NCBI RefSeq assembly: GCF_012927345.1
Contig: NZ_JABBGJ010000042.1
Location: forward strand, 34,119-98,118
Source of the DNA: Paraburkholderia polaris
GTDB taxonomy: Bacteria; Pseudomonadota; Gammaproteobacteria; Burkholderiales; Burkholderiaceae
Reading direction: 5' to 3'
Length of the DNA stretch: 64,000 nucleotides
Part shown: piece by piece, positions 45,382 to 53,675 of the stretch
Numbering within the stretch: position 1 is the stretch's first letter
How the letters are laid out: every line of letters begins with the position of its first letter
Notes under the pieces: model-generated
The model's input: only the letters and a program-made list of their open reading frames with translations
The model's database searches: none
What the model was told of the DNA's origin: nothing
Made by a program: the position numbers and the translations under genes

Positions 45382-47778
45382 TCAGACTCCCCGGCGGCGC
45401 GCGGCCAGTTCCTGCAGCGCGGTGAACGCGCCGACCGCCAGCAGCAGCCCGGCGATCGCGCCGAGCACGCCCAGTAGGATCGGATGCTGGATCGCCTTGC
45501 TCCAGAACCGCGCATACCAGGGCACATAACCGACCAGATACGGTTCGCCGACGCGCATGCTATCGACTTCGCCGCCGCGCACCAGCGCGACGTCGCCCTG
45601 CAGCTGCGCGACCCGGTCGGGTTTTTCCAGCACGTCGAGCAACTGGATCAGCTGACGCTGATCGGTGGCCGTCAGTGCGACAACACTGCGTCCCTTGCTA
45701 CCAGGCAATTCGAAGCCCATCAACGCGGCCAGCGAGCCGTCGCGTTCGAGATGCGCGCTGCCGTCCGGCAGATGCGCGCCATTGCGCCACTGCTCCTGCA
45801 CCGAAAACGTGGCGCGCGTGACCGCGCCGCCTTCGACACCCTCTGCACCGTCGTTCGAGCGCCCGCCGATGGTCAGCGGTAGCGCCTGATGCCAACGATC
45901 AGGCAACGACGCCGATCCATTGCCGCCGATCACCAGCAGATCCTTGCCCGCCAGTTGCGCGACGTCAGCCGGCCGCGCGATCTGCACGCGCAGCGCCGGA
46001 TAGCCGGTCCATTGCCCCATGTGGCCGAACATCGTCAGCAATGCTTCGAGTTCTTCCGGTGCGGGATGCGCGGGAATCACCACGGCCGTCTGCGCCAGAT
46101 CGGCATACCGCGTGAACGGGAAGCCGCTATTTGCGAAGTACGCGAGATTCGGCATCTGCGCGTAGTGAGCGAAGCTGGAGAAGTCGATTGTCGAATCCGG
46201 GTCGACCGCTGCCTGCACGGGATTCGACGCGACGCCCTGACACAGCCCCGTCTTTTGCGAATCGAGATTGAAGCGCAACTGCAACTGGTTCGAGCTGCCG
46301 ACGCGGAACGCCGGAATATCGAGCGCGCTGCTCGAACGGTTGCCGCTCGCCGACAGCACCGGCAATTGCAGGCGCCCCTGCGCATCGTCGGCACTGGCGG
46401 GCGCGAGCCGGTACGACTTGACCAGTTGATCGTTGATCTGCACGGCGAGGATCGAGTTGTTCTGCACCGTCGGCGCCGTGTAGCGGTACTTCAGATTCAG
46501 CGGCACGCCTGAGCCGTTCCATGAGAACAGATCGGCGGGCACGCGCAGGTTCAGACGGATCGCGTCCGGCGAACTGCCGCGCACCTGCAGCTGATTCGGA
46601 TCGTCGATCAGTTCCTTGAAGGCGACCGGACGATCGACCGGCAACCAGCGCGGCGCGTCATAGGGCTTGCGCGGCGCGCCGATGTCGATCTGCGCGACCT
46701 GCACGGCGGGACCCGCCATCGCCGTCCTGCCGAGCACGAGCGCGGCGGCCGCCTGATCGACTTCAACGGCGGTGCGGCCCGTCACGATCAGCAGCTTCTT
46801 GTCGACGGCGGCGGGATTGTCGGTGACGATCAGCATCGGCCCATTGACCGGCGGCAGCTTCAGCGCCGCGGGCAATTGCGCGCTGCGCGCCACCACCACG
46901 GCCTGATCGTCGGATGGCAAGGTGGACGAGGCCGGAAAACGCGCCTGACGATAGTCGGCGAGCGCGCCGAACCACGACGCAAGCACCCCGGCGCTGCGCA
47001 GCGTCGCGTTGTCGGCGGCTGCCGGCAGCACGAACGGCAGACGCAGGCGGCTCACATCGCGCCGGTCGAAAAACGGCGCCGGCAGCAACGCAAGATCGTT
47101 TGGCAAGCGAATCGGCGACGTGTCGAGAATGATCTCGCTCGTCGGACTCACGTCGGCCCACAACGCCGAGTTCTCCGGGTCTTCGCAATGCTCGAGGGTG
47201 TAGTGCGCGATGAGCCGAAGGCCAAGCTGGTTGTAATCCGTCAGGAAACGCGGATCGAGCGGGATGTCCTGCGTGACGATCTGCCCGGCATGCTCACGAT
47301 CGAACGGCACGGTCGCCACCACTTCATTGTTGATCGACACCTTGAAGTGCGAGATCGGGAACACCAGCGCCGGCGAATACGTGTAGCGCAAGCGCAGCCG
47401 CGCCGCGGTCACCACATGATCGAGCCGCACGCCGACGTTGACGACGCGCACGTCCTCGAGACCGCGCAGATTCAGCGGCTGATAGGCGCCCAATGCGGAG
47501 AACGGCATGTGCACGGTGACCGAACCGGCGACGCTGCTCGCGGCGATGGACGCCTTCATTGCGTTCGGCGCGTTCGTTGCGTTCTGCGCGTTCGTTACAT
47601 GCACGCCGTCAGCAGCGGCGCCCGGCGAAGCGGGCGACGGCAGTGCAGCGACGGCCGCGGACGACAGAACGCGCGCGGAAGGCGCGGGAAGTCCGGAAGG
47701 CGCGGCGGCTAGCGTAGCGGCATACAGAGCGCCGACGAGCGCCGTCAGCGACAGGCAAAACGAAACGACAGGTTTCAT
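45382..47778 (-). CDS. bcsB: Cellulose synthase periplasmic subunit BcsB
   Basis: A 798-residue protein with signal peptide (VVSFCLSLTALVGALYAATLA) and carbohydrate-binding/flavodoxin-like domain pairs. Typical BcsB stretches include FPISHFKVSINNEVVATVPF, ALWADVSPTSEIIL and DQLVKSYRL. A C-terminal transmembrane anchor (LLGVLGAIAGLLLAVGAFTAL) contacts BcsA. It guides the glucan through the periplasm. A start at 47778 is chosen for the signal peptide; in-frame ATGs up to 47901 are possible and no ribosome site is strong. A short run of repeated Asn-Ala units (encoded near 47560-47600) follows the signal. It is the first gene of the operon, separated from its partner bcsA by five genes. Confidence 0.9.
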   Translation of the reverse strand: MKPVVSFCLSLTALVGALYAATLAAAPSGLPAPSARVLSSAAVAALPSPASPGAAADGVHVTNAQNATNAPNAMKASIAASSVAGSVTVHMPFSALGAYQPLNLRGLEDVRVVNVGVRLDHVVTAARLRLRYTYSPALVFPISHFKVSINNEVVATVPFDREHAGQIVTQDIPLDPRFLTDYNQLGLRLIAHYTLEHCEDPENSALWADVSPTSEIILDTSPIRLPNDLALLPAPFFDRRDVSRLRLPFVLPAAADNATLRSAGVLASWFGALADYRQARFPASSTLPSDDQAVVVARSAQLPAALKLPPVNGPMLIVTDNPAAVDKKLLIVTGRTAVEVDQAAAALVLGRTAMAGPAVQVAQIDIGAPRKPYDAPRWLPVDRPVAFKELIDDPNQLQVRGSSPDAIRLNLRVPADLFSWNGSGVPLNLKYRYTAPTVQNNSILAVQINDQLVKSYRLAPASADDAQGRLQLPVLSASGNRSSSALDIPAFRVGSSNQLQLRFNLDSQKTGLCQGVASNPVQAAVDPDSTIDFSSFAHYAQMPNLAYFANSGFPFTRYADLAQTAVVIPAHPAPEELEALLTMFGHMGQWTGYPALRVQIARPADVAQLAGKDLLVIGGNGSASLPDRWHQALPLTIGGRSNDGAEGVEGGAVTRATFSVQEQWRNGAHLPDGSAHLERDGSLAALMGFELPGSKGRSVVALTATDQRQLIQLLDVLEKPDRVAQLQGDVALVRGGEVDSMRVGEPYLVGYVPWYARFWSKAIQHPILLGVLGAIAGLLLAVGAFTALQELAARRRGV

Positions 47779-48144
47779 GGACAGATCAGCTTGTTGGACA
47801 TCGGCCATCCGCCCCATGACTGCGCGGGACATCCTTGCGAATTCGGCCTGCCGCAGAAGTTTGCGGGGAAACGTGAAAAACGGAATGCGGCATGACCGCA
47901 ATGCGGTCCTCTACGCTTGTATACGGACGATCCGGCGAAACCTTGAATGACGAGCGACACGACGGGCGCGTCCAACACATGGAGCGTGTCCGGCATGGCG
48001 TGCCGGATGCCTGCTCTTCGCTTATTTTCCGTGGCCTGTCGCTCAGGTGTACCGGTGCCGTTGGGCGGGCGCAAAGATATCACAACTCTGTGACAATTTG
48101 TGACATTTGAGGCATGCTGCGGCCATCTTGACCCGATGCAAATC
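47779..48144. promoter_or_regulatory. Divergent promoter region of the bcs operon and dgkA
   Basis: This 366-nt space separates the divergent bcsB and dgkA starts, so promoters for both are here. AT-richer sequence with a repeated ttgtgaca motif (48086-48108, cacaactctgtgacaattt) lies near dgkA. A GTATAC word is at 47919-47924. No gene or clear operator was identified. Confidence 0.5.
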
Positions 48145-48603
48145 ATGAGTAATCCGACCCGATCTTCTTCTGCCCCCTCAGAGGCTTGTGCAGCGGCCCA
48201 GACCTCTACACCGTTGCCTGCCAAACGCAGCGGTCCTTTACGGGCGCTGTTTGCGCTGCGGCACTCGTGCGACGGCATGATTGCGACGTTACGCGAGGAA
48301 AGCGCGTTTCGCCAGGAGGTTGCGCTGGCGGCGATCTTGCTTCCTTGCGCGCTATTGCTGCCAGTTAGCGCGATCGAGCGGGTATTGCTGATCGTTTCCG
48401 TGCTGCTGGTACTGCTGGTGGAGTTGTTGAATTCGAGCATCGAGGCCGCGATCGATCGTATTTCGCTCGAACGGCACGCGTTGTCGAAGCGTGCCAAGGA
48501 CTGCGGCAGTGCGGCGGTGACGATGGCGCTGCTGATCTGCGCGGTGACGTGGGGCGTATTGTGCGGGCCGCTGGTTTATCACTGGCTTCGCGCGCAGATA
48601 TGA
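48145..48603 (+). CDS. dgkA: Diacylglycerol kinase DgkA
   Basis: A 152-residue integral membrane kinase with a Ser/Ala-rich N-terminal extension. Family signature SSIEAAIDRISLERHALSK is present, followed by RAKDCGSAAVTMALL, and there are three hydrophobic segments. It phosphorylates diacylglycerol to phosphatidic acid in the inner membrane. In cells making pEtN-modified cellulose, BcsG releases diacylglycerol when it takes phosphoethanolamine from lipid, so proximity to the operon could be functional; this is inference. Another ATG nine bases upstream (48136) is equally possible. Confidence 0.9.
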   Translation: MSNPTRSSSAPSEACAAAQTSTPLPAKRSGPLRALFALRHSCDGMIATLREESAFRQEVALAAILLPCALLLPVSAIERVLLIVSVLLVLLVELLNSSIEAAIDRISLERHALSKRAKDCGSAAVTMALLICAVTWGVLCGPLVYHWLRAQI

Positions 48604-48760
48604 GCCGCTGTATGGCCGGCCTGGCGGTCTCGCGAATACCCTGCGCCTGATTTCTATGTAATGCGTATTGATCGTTTGCGTGCGGATCGATGGAAGGCGC
48701 AAACGTTAGCGCATGGCGAAAGTCCAAGTTTCCGGTTTGTCTTCGGCGGTTGTCTGGGCT

Positions 48761-48845
48761 CTTCTGGTGTTGGCTTTTCCTTGAATAGACCAATAACAGA
48801 TCAAGGAAAGGCCAACGCCATAAGCGAACAAAAAAAGCCGCCGCC
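48761..48845. repeat. Collapsed remnant of the large inverted-arm element
   Basis: A short hairpin TTGGCTTTTCCTTGA (48770-48784) paired with TCAAGGAAAGGCCAA (48801-48815) is flanked on the right by gccataagcgaacaaaaaaagccgccgcccaagg, matching the outer arms of copies A and B. The whole inner core (hexamer tract and inner hairpins) is missing. It lies between convergent dgkA and ABC transporter genes. Confidence 0.75.
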
Positions 48846-48863
48846 CAAGGCAAAAAACGCCAC

Positions 48864-49715
48864 CTAAAACACCCCCATCAACCTGGACAGCGCCGAAACA
48901 TACTCCCCGTACAGGGGATCACTCTTAACCTGATCAGGCTCCCGCGGCCGCGGCAAATCGATCTTCATATCGTGAACCACCCTCCCCGGCCGCTCAGACA
49001 TCACTAACACCCGATCCGACAAGAACACCGCTTCGTGAATGCTATGAGTAACAAGCAAAACCGTCAGGGTGCTCTGCTGCCAGATCCGCAAAAGCTCAAC
49101 ATTCAACCGATCCCGCGTCAACGCATCCAGCGCCCCAAACGGCTCATCCATCAACATCACCCGCGGCTCGAGCAACAGAATCTGCCCAATTGCGGCACGC
49201 TGCCTCATCCCGCCGGACAGTTCATGCGGGTACCGGTCGGCAAATGCCGTCAACCCCAAGGTCTCGAGCAACGCAGGAAGCCGCTGCTCCACCTGCGCCT
49301 TCGGCAGATTCCTCAACTTCGCGCCTAACCGGATATTCGCGCCAACGGTCAGCCAGGGCAGCATATTGCTCGTCTGAAACACCACGCCAATGTCCGGCAC
49401 CGGCGCGGAAATGGGCTCGGCACCCAGCAGAATCCGCCCGCCATCGCATGGCACAAGTCCCGCCACCATCCGCAGCAAGGTGCTCTTGCCGCAACCGCTC
49501 GGCCCGAGAATCGAGACGAACTCGCCCTGGCGAATCTGCATCGAGACATCGTCGAGCGCGCTGAACGCCCCCGCCCCGCCCCGCGCGGCGAATCGCTTGC
49601 CGACCTTCTCGACGGAAATCAGCGCGGGCGCCGCTTCGTCGCGATGCAAGGGGTGAACCTGTGCGCCGGTTGCCGCGGCGCGCTGCACGATACGCAACTT
49701 GTCGACTAATGCCAT
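48864..49715 (-). CDS. ABC transporter ATP-binding protein (nitrate/sulfonate/taurine type)
   Basis: A 283-residue ATPase. Walker A GPSGCGKSTL is at about residue 71, the Q-loop is in VFQTSNMLPWLTV, the signature is ELSGGMRQRAAI, and Walker B is VMLMDEPFGALD. The sequence is of the SsuB/TauB/ThiZ importer branch. The start at 49715 shares one base with the permease stop and has GAGGAG about 10 nt upstream; a GTG seven codons earlier is less likely. It works with the permease and the NMT1-type binding protein of this cluster. Last gene of a run that starts with the FAH-family gene. Confidence 0.9.
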   Translation of the reverse strand: MALVDKLRIVQRAAATGAQVHPLHRDEAAPALISVEKVGKRFAARGGAGAFSALDDVSMQIRQGEFVSILGPSGCGKSTLLRMVAGLVPCDGGRILLGAEPISAPVPDIGVVFQTSNMLPWLTVGANIRLGAKLRNLPKAQVEQRLPALLETLGLTAFADRYPHELSGGMRQRAAIGQILLLEPRVMLMDEPFGALDALTRDRLNVELLRIWQQSTLTVLLVTHSIHEAVFLSDRVLVMSERPGRVVHDMKIDLPRPREPDQVKSDPLYGEYVSALSRLMGVF

Positions 49716-50458
49716 CAGACCGTCACTCCTCTCCACCAGACACCGCGCGAAACCAGTTCGACGGCCCAGTAAAACAGCATCGCCAGTACCGTCACCATCA
49801 GGATCGCCGCGAACGACAACGCAGTCTGTGCGTTCGATGTCGCGAACACGATCAGATGCCCCAACCCCGACTCGGAACCGATGAACTCACCCACAATCGC
49901 GCCGATTACCGCCAATGGCATCGCGATCTTCAAACCGTCGATCAATGCCGGCAACGCGGCGGGCAAACGCAAGTGCCAGAAGGTCTTCGCCTGCGACGCA
50001 CCGAGCGCCCGAAAATGCTCATCCAGATTGCGCGGCACGCCGGCCAGGCCACCCATCGTCGCGATCACGATCGGGAAGAACGCGAACAGCACGGCCGCCG
50101 CCAGCTTCGAGGCAAAGCCATAGCCGAACCACACGATCAGCAACGGCGCGAGCGCGATCTTCGGCATGCTTTGCAACGCGGTGACGAGCGGAAACAGCGT
50201 GCGCCGCGCGATGCTCGACATGCTCGCCAGCAAACCGATCGCCAGACCGCCGATCAGCGCCAGCGCGAAACCGGCGAACACTTCCCACGCGGTCGCCAAT
50301 GTATCGGACAGCAACTGCCCGCGCATTTCCCAACCGGCCGCAAAGACCTGCGATAGCGCCGGCAACACATATTCGCGCGTGCCCGTCCAACGCACGCCGA
50401 ATTCCCAGATCAAGCCAATCACGATCCAGAACGAGACGGTTTCGATCAATCGCTTCAT
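49715..50458 (-). CDS. ABC transporter permease (SsuC/ThiX-like)
   Basis: A 247-residue inner-membrane permease with about six segments. The EAA-loop region is LQSMPKIALAPLLIVWFGYG then HFRALGASQAKTFWHLRLPAALPAL. It is paired with the adjacent ATPase (1-bp overlap) and NMT1-type binding protein. The gap to the upstream VOC gene is only 12 nt, so the dioxygenase-like gene is within the transport operon. Confidence 0.9.
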   Translation of the reverse strand: MKRLIETVSFWIVIGLIWEFGVRWTGTREYVLPALSQVFAAGWEMRGQLLSDTLATAWEVFAGFALALIGGLAIGLLASMSSIARRTLFPLVTALQSMPKIALAPLLIVWFGYGFASKLAAAVLFAFFPIVIATMGGLAGVPRNLDEHFRALGASQAKTFWHLRLPAALPALIDGLKIAMPLAVIGAIVGEFIGSESGLGHLIVFATSNAQTALSFAAILMVTVLAMLFYWAVELVSRGVWWRGVTV

Positions 50459-50470
50459 GAGGGTTCCGAA

Positions 50471-51079
50471 TTATTCTTGATCGGATGAATCGGCTTTCGC
50501 TGAATCTTGCGGAGCGCTCGACGCCGTATTCTGCGCCGCTGCCTGCGCCGTTTTTTGTGCCACCAGATGCGGTGGCGGCGGCACGACAAAACGTTCGAAG
50601 CGGTACTGGTCGAACGATTCGATCGTGCGCTCCCACACCTGCGGCTCGTGTGCGTCGCGTTCGCCGATCTGTGTCATCTCGCAGTACACCTCGACGTTAT
50701 TGCCATCCGGGTCCTTGAAGACCAGAAACAGATTGTTGCCCGGACCGTGCCGGCCAATGCCACGCACGATCTCGACGCCATGCTCCTGCAATACCTTCAC
50801 CGAGCGTTCCATCTCCTCGTAGCTGTCGATCAGATACGAAAAGTGCTCGAGGCCGGGGCGCGAATAGCGCGGCAGATCGTTGAAGTCGGCGGAATCTTTC
50901 GGCAGTTGCGCGAGCGCGAGATCGTGGTGATCGCTGCCGGCGCGCAGAAACACCATCTGGTCGCCGATCCAGTCCGATACTTTGAGGCCTAGCACGTCGG
51001 TATAAAACTGCGCGGATTTCTTGATGTCGCGCACCATCAGCACCATGTGTCCAAGCCGCTTCGGACGCAAACTGTTCAT
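50471..51079 (-). CDS. VOC-family protein (extradiol dioxygenase-like)
   Basis: A 202-residue vicinal-oxygen-chelate protein. The metal triad of type I extradiol-like members is visible: His11 (LGHMVLMVRD), His79 (GLEHFSYL) and Glu130 (NNVEVYCEM). The C-terminal ~40 residues are an Ala/Gln/Ser-rich tail. It might be a ring-cleaving dioxygenase or another VOC enzyme such as a glyoxalase. The start has an ACAGGAG site and its leader begins with the nested hairpin repeat (51093). Embedded between ABC permease and binding-protein genes. Confidence 0.85.
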   Translation of the reverse strand: MNSLRPKRLGHMVLMVRDIKKSAQFYTDVLGLKVSDWIGDQMVFLRAGSDHHDLALAQLPKDSADFNDLPRYSRPGLEHFSYLIDSYEEMERSVKVLQEHGVEIVRGIGRHGPGNNLFLVFKDPDGNNVEVYCEMTQIGERDAHEPQVWERTIESFDQYRFERFVVPPPPHLVAQKTAQAAAQNTASSAPQDSAKADSSDQE

Positions 51080-51092
51080 TGCCTGTCTCCTG

Positions 51093-51332
51093 TGTCGACC
51101 AGAGTTAGCGCTTTAGCGCTTACTCTGGTCCCATACAAAGTTGTCGACCAGAGTTAGCGCTTTAGCTGTCGACTAGAGTTGGCGCTTTAGCGCTTACTCT
51201 AGTCCCATGCAAAGCACTTACTCTGGTCCCATACAAAGTTGTCGACCGGAGTTAGCGCTTTAGCTGTCGACTAGAGTTGGCGCTTCAGCGCTTACTCTAG
51301 TCCCATGCAAAGCACTTACTCTGGTCCCATGC
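51093..51332. repeat. Hairpin repeat locus 2 (nested L-R units)
   Basis: Ten arms occur in the order L R L L R R L L R R. L arms read like gtcgaccagagttagcgc plus tttagc; R arms read like gcttactctggtcccat. In the block 51141-51240 the outer arms carry CCAGAG/CTCTGG and the inner arms CTAGAG/CTCTAG, so each pairs with its own partner. This looks like one unit inserted inside another. A single L-R unit folds as a stem of about 14 bp with one mismatch and a TTTA loop. It ends about 13 nt before the VOC gene start (minus strand) and resembles locus 1 at 2046-2142. Confidence 0.88.
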
Positions 51333-51418
51333 CACGTAGTGGCGTTGCGCCCACGCCCCGCGCGGGCTGGTTGGAACGAACGCATTGTTTAAACGATGCG
51401 CTCACTCCCGAACGGGGT

Positions 51419-52450
51419 TTATTCGACAAACTTATTCGTATAGAGATCGGCCGCCTTCACCTTCGCACCGGTGCCGAACGCACGCGACACGAACGCAGCG
51501 GTCGCATCCATGCGAGCGGGACGCAGCCAGCCGGTCTTGTGTTGCGCGGGATCGTCGGTAATCAGGCCGTTGGTTTCGACGATCTGCTGCAACAGGATCG
51601 CCTTGTCGAGCACCGGATAGAGCCCACCAATCGCATCGGCGGCTTCCTGCGGATGCTCGCGCATCAACGCATAGCCACGATATGTCGCGGTGACAAAACG
51701 TTTGACCACGTCGGGATGCTGAGCAACGAATGTATCGGTGGTCACGATGCCGTTGCCCATCATATCCAGACCAAAGTCCCGGTAGTAGACTTTGCCGAGC
51801 TGCTGCCCGGCCCGCTTCGCCAACGCAGCCTGCACCGGCAGGCTCGCGCCTTCCCAGCACTCGGACAGGTCGATGCGCTTTTGCAGCAGCGCGGTATTGA
51901 TCACGGCCGGATCGAGGCGCACGGTCTTGATCGCATCGGGCGCCATGCCGTTCTGCTTGAGCCATGCGGGCATAATGTTCTGCACCGGCGAGGCCCCACC
52001 GCCGCCGAGCGTCATCCCCGACAAATCCTTCAGTGTGTTCACCTTGAAGCCGGGCCGCTCGAGATAGCACATCGCCCCCGGCCAGCGCGTATTGATCGCG
52101 CCGACCATCATCGCATGGCCGCCATGCGCGCGGTTCAGCATCACGCTGACAGGGTCACCGTAACCGAACTCGAACAGGCCCTCATCCACTTCATTGACGG
52201 TGCGCTGCCCGCCGTAGCCACGCATCACGCTGACGTCGAGACCCGCGTCACGGTAGTAACCCTTCGCCTGCGCCAGCAGGATGCCACCGGTGCTGCCCTG
52301 CGGCAGCCACGCCAGATTGACGCGCACCGTATCGGCCGCGTGCGCGCTCGTGAAAAGCGCCGTGGCGGCCAAGGCAACCGCGCTCAACGCAGCCTGCTGC
52401 TTCAGTGGCTGAACCAGCCGTCGTACCGCGCGCCGTATCCGCTGCAACAT
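51419..52450 (-). CDS. NMT1/THI5-like ABC substrate-binding protein
   Basis: A 343-residue periplasmic binding protein. A signal peptide ends near ALFTSAHA (residue about 38) and the mature N-terminus DTVRVNLAWLPQGSTGG with LLAQAKGYYRDAGLDV matches NMT1/SsuA-type proteins. A Gly-rich loop (TLGGGGASP) follows. These bind sulfonates, pyrimidine precursors or aromatic acids for import. Its gene is 57 nt downstream of the FAH-family gene. The hairpin repeat block (51093-51332) separates it from the VOC, permease and ATPase genes, which might reduce or tune their expression. Confidence 0.88.
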   Translation of the reverse strand: MLQRIRRAVRRLVQPLKQQAALSAVALAATALFTSAHAADTVRVNLAWLPQGSTGGILLAQAKGYYRDAGLDVSVMRGYGGQRTVNEVDEGLFEFGYGDPVSVMLNRAHGGHAMMVGAINTRWPGAMCYLERPGFKVNTLKDLSGMTLGGGGASPVQNIMPAWLKQNGMAPDAIKTVRLDPAVINTALLQKRIDLSECWEGASLPVQAALAKRAGQQLGKVYYRDFGLDMMGNGIVTTDTFVAQHPDVVKRFVTATYRGYALMREHPQEAADAIGGLYPVLDKAILLQQIVETNGLITDDPAQHKTGWLRPARMDATAAFVSRAFGTGAKVKAADLYTNKFVE

Positions 52451-52507
52451 GTCGTGTTTCCCGTCTATGAGTGGAATGAGTGGATGGCGCGGCGAGCGTG
52501 CTTCCGC

Positions 52508-53428
52508 TCAGCCGGCGACCAGCGGATTCTCGATCGAGCCGATCCCGTCGATCGAAGCGACCATCACGTCGCCCGCCTTCAGATAAATGCCGCGCCCCAT
52601 GCCGACGCCGGTCGGTGTGCCCGTCGCGATCAGATCGCCCGGCTGCAGCGTGAGGATCGTCGATAAATATTCGATCTGCTCGGCGATGTTGAAAATCATC
52701 CCGGACGTGTTGCCGTCCTGCATCATTTCGCCGTTCACCGCGAGACGCATGCGCAGATTCTGCGGCTCGGCGATGCACGCACGCGGCACGAACCAGGGGC
52801 CGAGCGGACCAAAGGTATCGAAACTCTTGCCGCGAAACCAGTCGTGTTTGAACGGATAGTCGGTGCGGCGATTCAGGTCGCGCGCGCTGACGTCGTTGAG
52901 AATCGTATAGCCGGCGATGTAGTCGTAAGCGTCTTCTTTGGCGATGTGGCGGCCGGTCCTGCCGATCACCACGGCCAGTTCCACTTCCCAGTCGACCCGC
53001 TCCGCGTGCGGCGGAATCACCACGTTGGCAAGGGTCGGCACTACGCTCGTTTCGGCCTTCATGAACATGTACGGCGTGCTTTCCTCACGCGGCGCCAGTT
53101 CGGTGCCCATCTCCTGCGCGTGTTCGTAGTAGTTCGACGCCGCCGCGAAAATACGCCGCGGCTGGTACGGCACACACAGCGTGTGGCCGGCGAGCGGCGC
53201 GACGTCGAGCGTGCCCGCCTCGATCGCGCGCGCCGCGGCTTCGAGCCGTTCGACCGTGGCCGCGCCGCCGGCCTCCCAACCGGCAATCAACGTGCCGACA
53301 TCGGCAAGCGGCGCCGCTGAAGCGGTTTGCTTCAACGCCGCTTGTGCGTCGTACAGCGTGCCGCCGACCGCCAGGCCGGTGGCCGTGCGGCCATTCAATT
53401 CATAAGTTGCGATACCAAACCAGGTCAC
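52508..53428 (-). CDS. Fumarylacetoacetate hydrolase family protein
   Basis: A 306-residue FAH-fold enzyme. Metal ligands are in VDWEVELAVVIG (Glu148, Glu150) and ILNDVSARDLN (Asp179). The catalytic lid residues follow ASNYYEHAQEM. The end DLIATGTPTGVGMGRGIYLKAGD is the classic FAH C-terminal block. Family members cleave or hydrate acylpyruvates and related diketo acids in aromatic breakdown. A GTG start at 53428 is chosen because GAGG lies 6 nt upstream; the longer ATG frame to 53542 crosses the operator region. First gene of the transport/catabolic operon. Confidence 0.9.
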   Translation of the reverse strand: MTWFGIATYELNGRTATGLAVGGTLYDAQAALKQTASAAPLADVGTLIAGWEAGGAATVERLEAAARAIEAGTLDVAPLAGHTLCVPYQPRRIFAAASNYYEHAQEMGTELAPREESTPYMFMKAETSVVPTLANVVIPPHAERVDWEVELAVVIGRTGRHIAKEDAYDYIAGYTILNDVSARDLNRRTDYPFKHDWFRGKSFDTFGPLGPWFVPRACIAEPQNLRMRLAVNGEMMQDGNTSGMIFNIAEQIEYLSTILTLQPGDLIATGTPTGVGMGRGIYLKAGDVMVASIDGIGSIENPLVAG

Positions 53429-53488
53429 GTATTGCCTCGCTTTTTGTGTTTGTAGGGGGTTAGTTAGCTGCTGTCGAGGATTTAGTAA

Positions 53489-53540
53489 TTCGTATACATT
53501 AAGTAATCTGTGTATTTTTATTAAAATCCTCGTATACACC
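53489..53540. promoter_or_regulatory. Two GTATAC palindromes, candidate GntR operators
   Basis: Sites TTCGTATACATT (GTATAC at 53492-53497) and CTCGTATACACC (53532-53537) lie 40 bp apart in the AT-rich gap between the divergent FAH-family and GntR genes. FCD-type GntR regulators commonly bind T(G)GTATAC(C)A-like dyads. The first site is about 64 nt from the FAH start. Confidence 0.6.
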
Positions 53541-53675
53541 AATCAGGGCGTGAACACGTTCGCGCGTACACTGCATGGGCCTGCAAAGGCCAGATATGCG
53601 CGGTGGCGATTGAGGCGGTTGGGCCGCTGGCGCATAATGGGGCCGCTTGCTCACGGTTTCGCTCAACCCACCACC

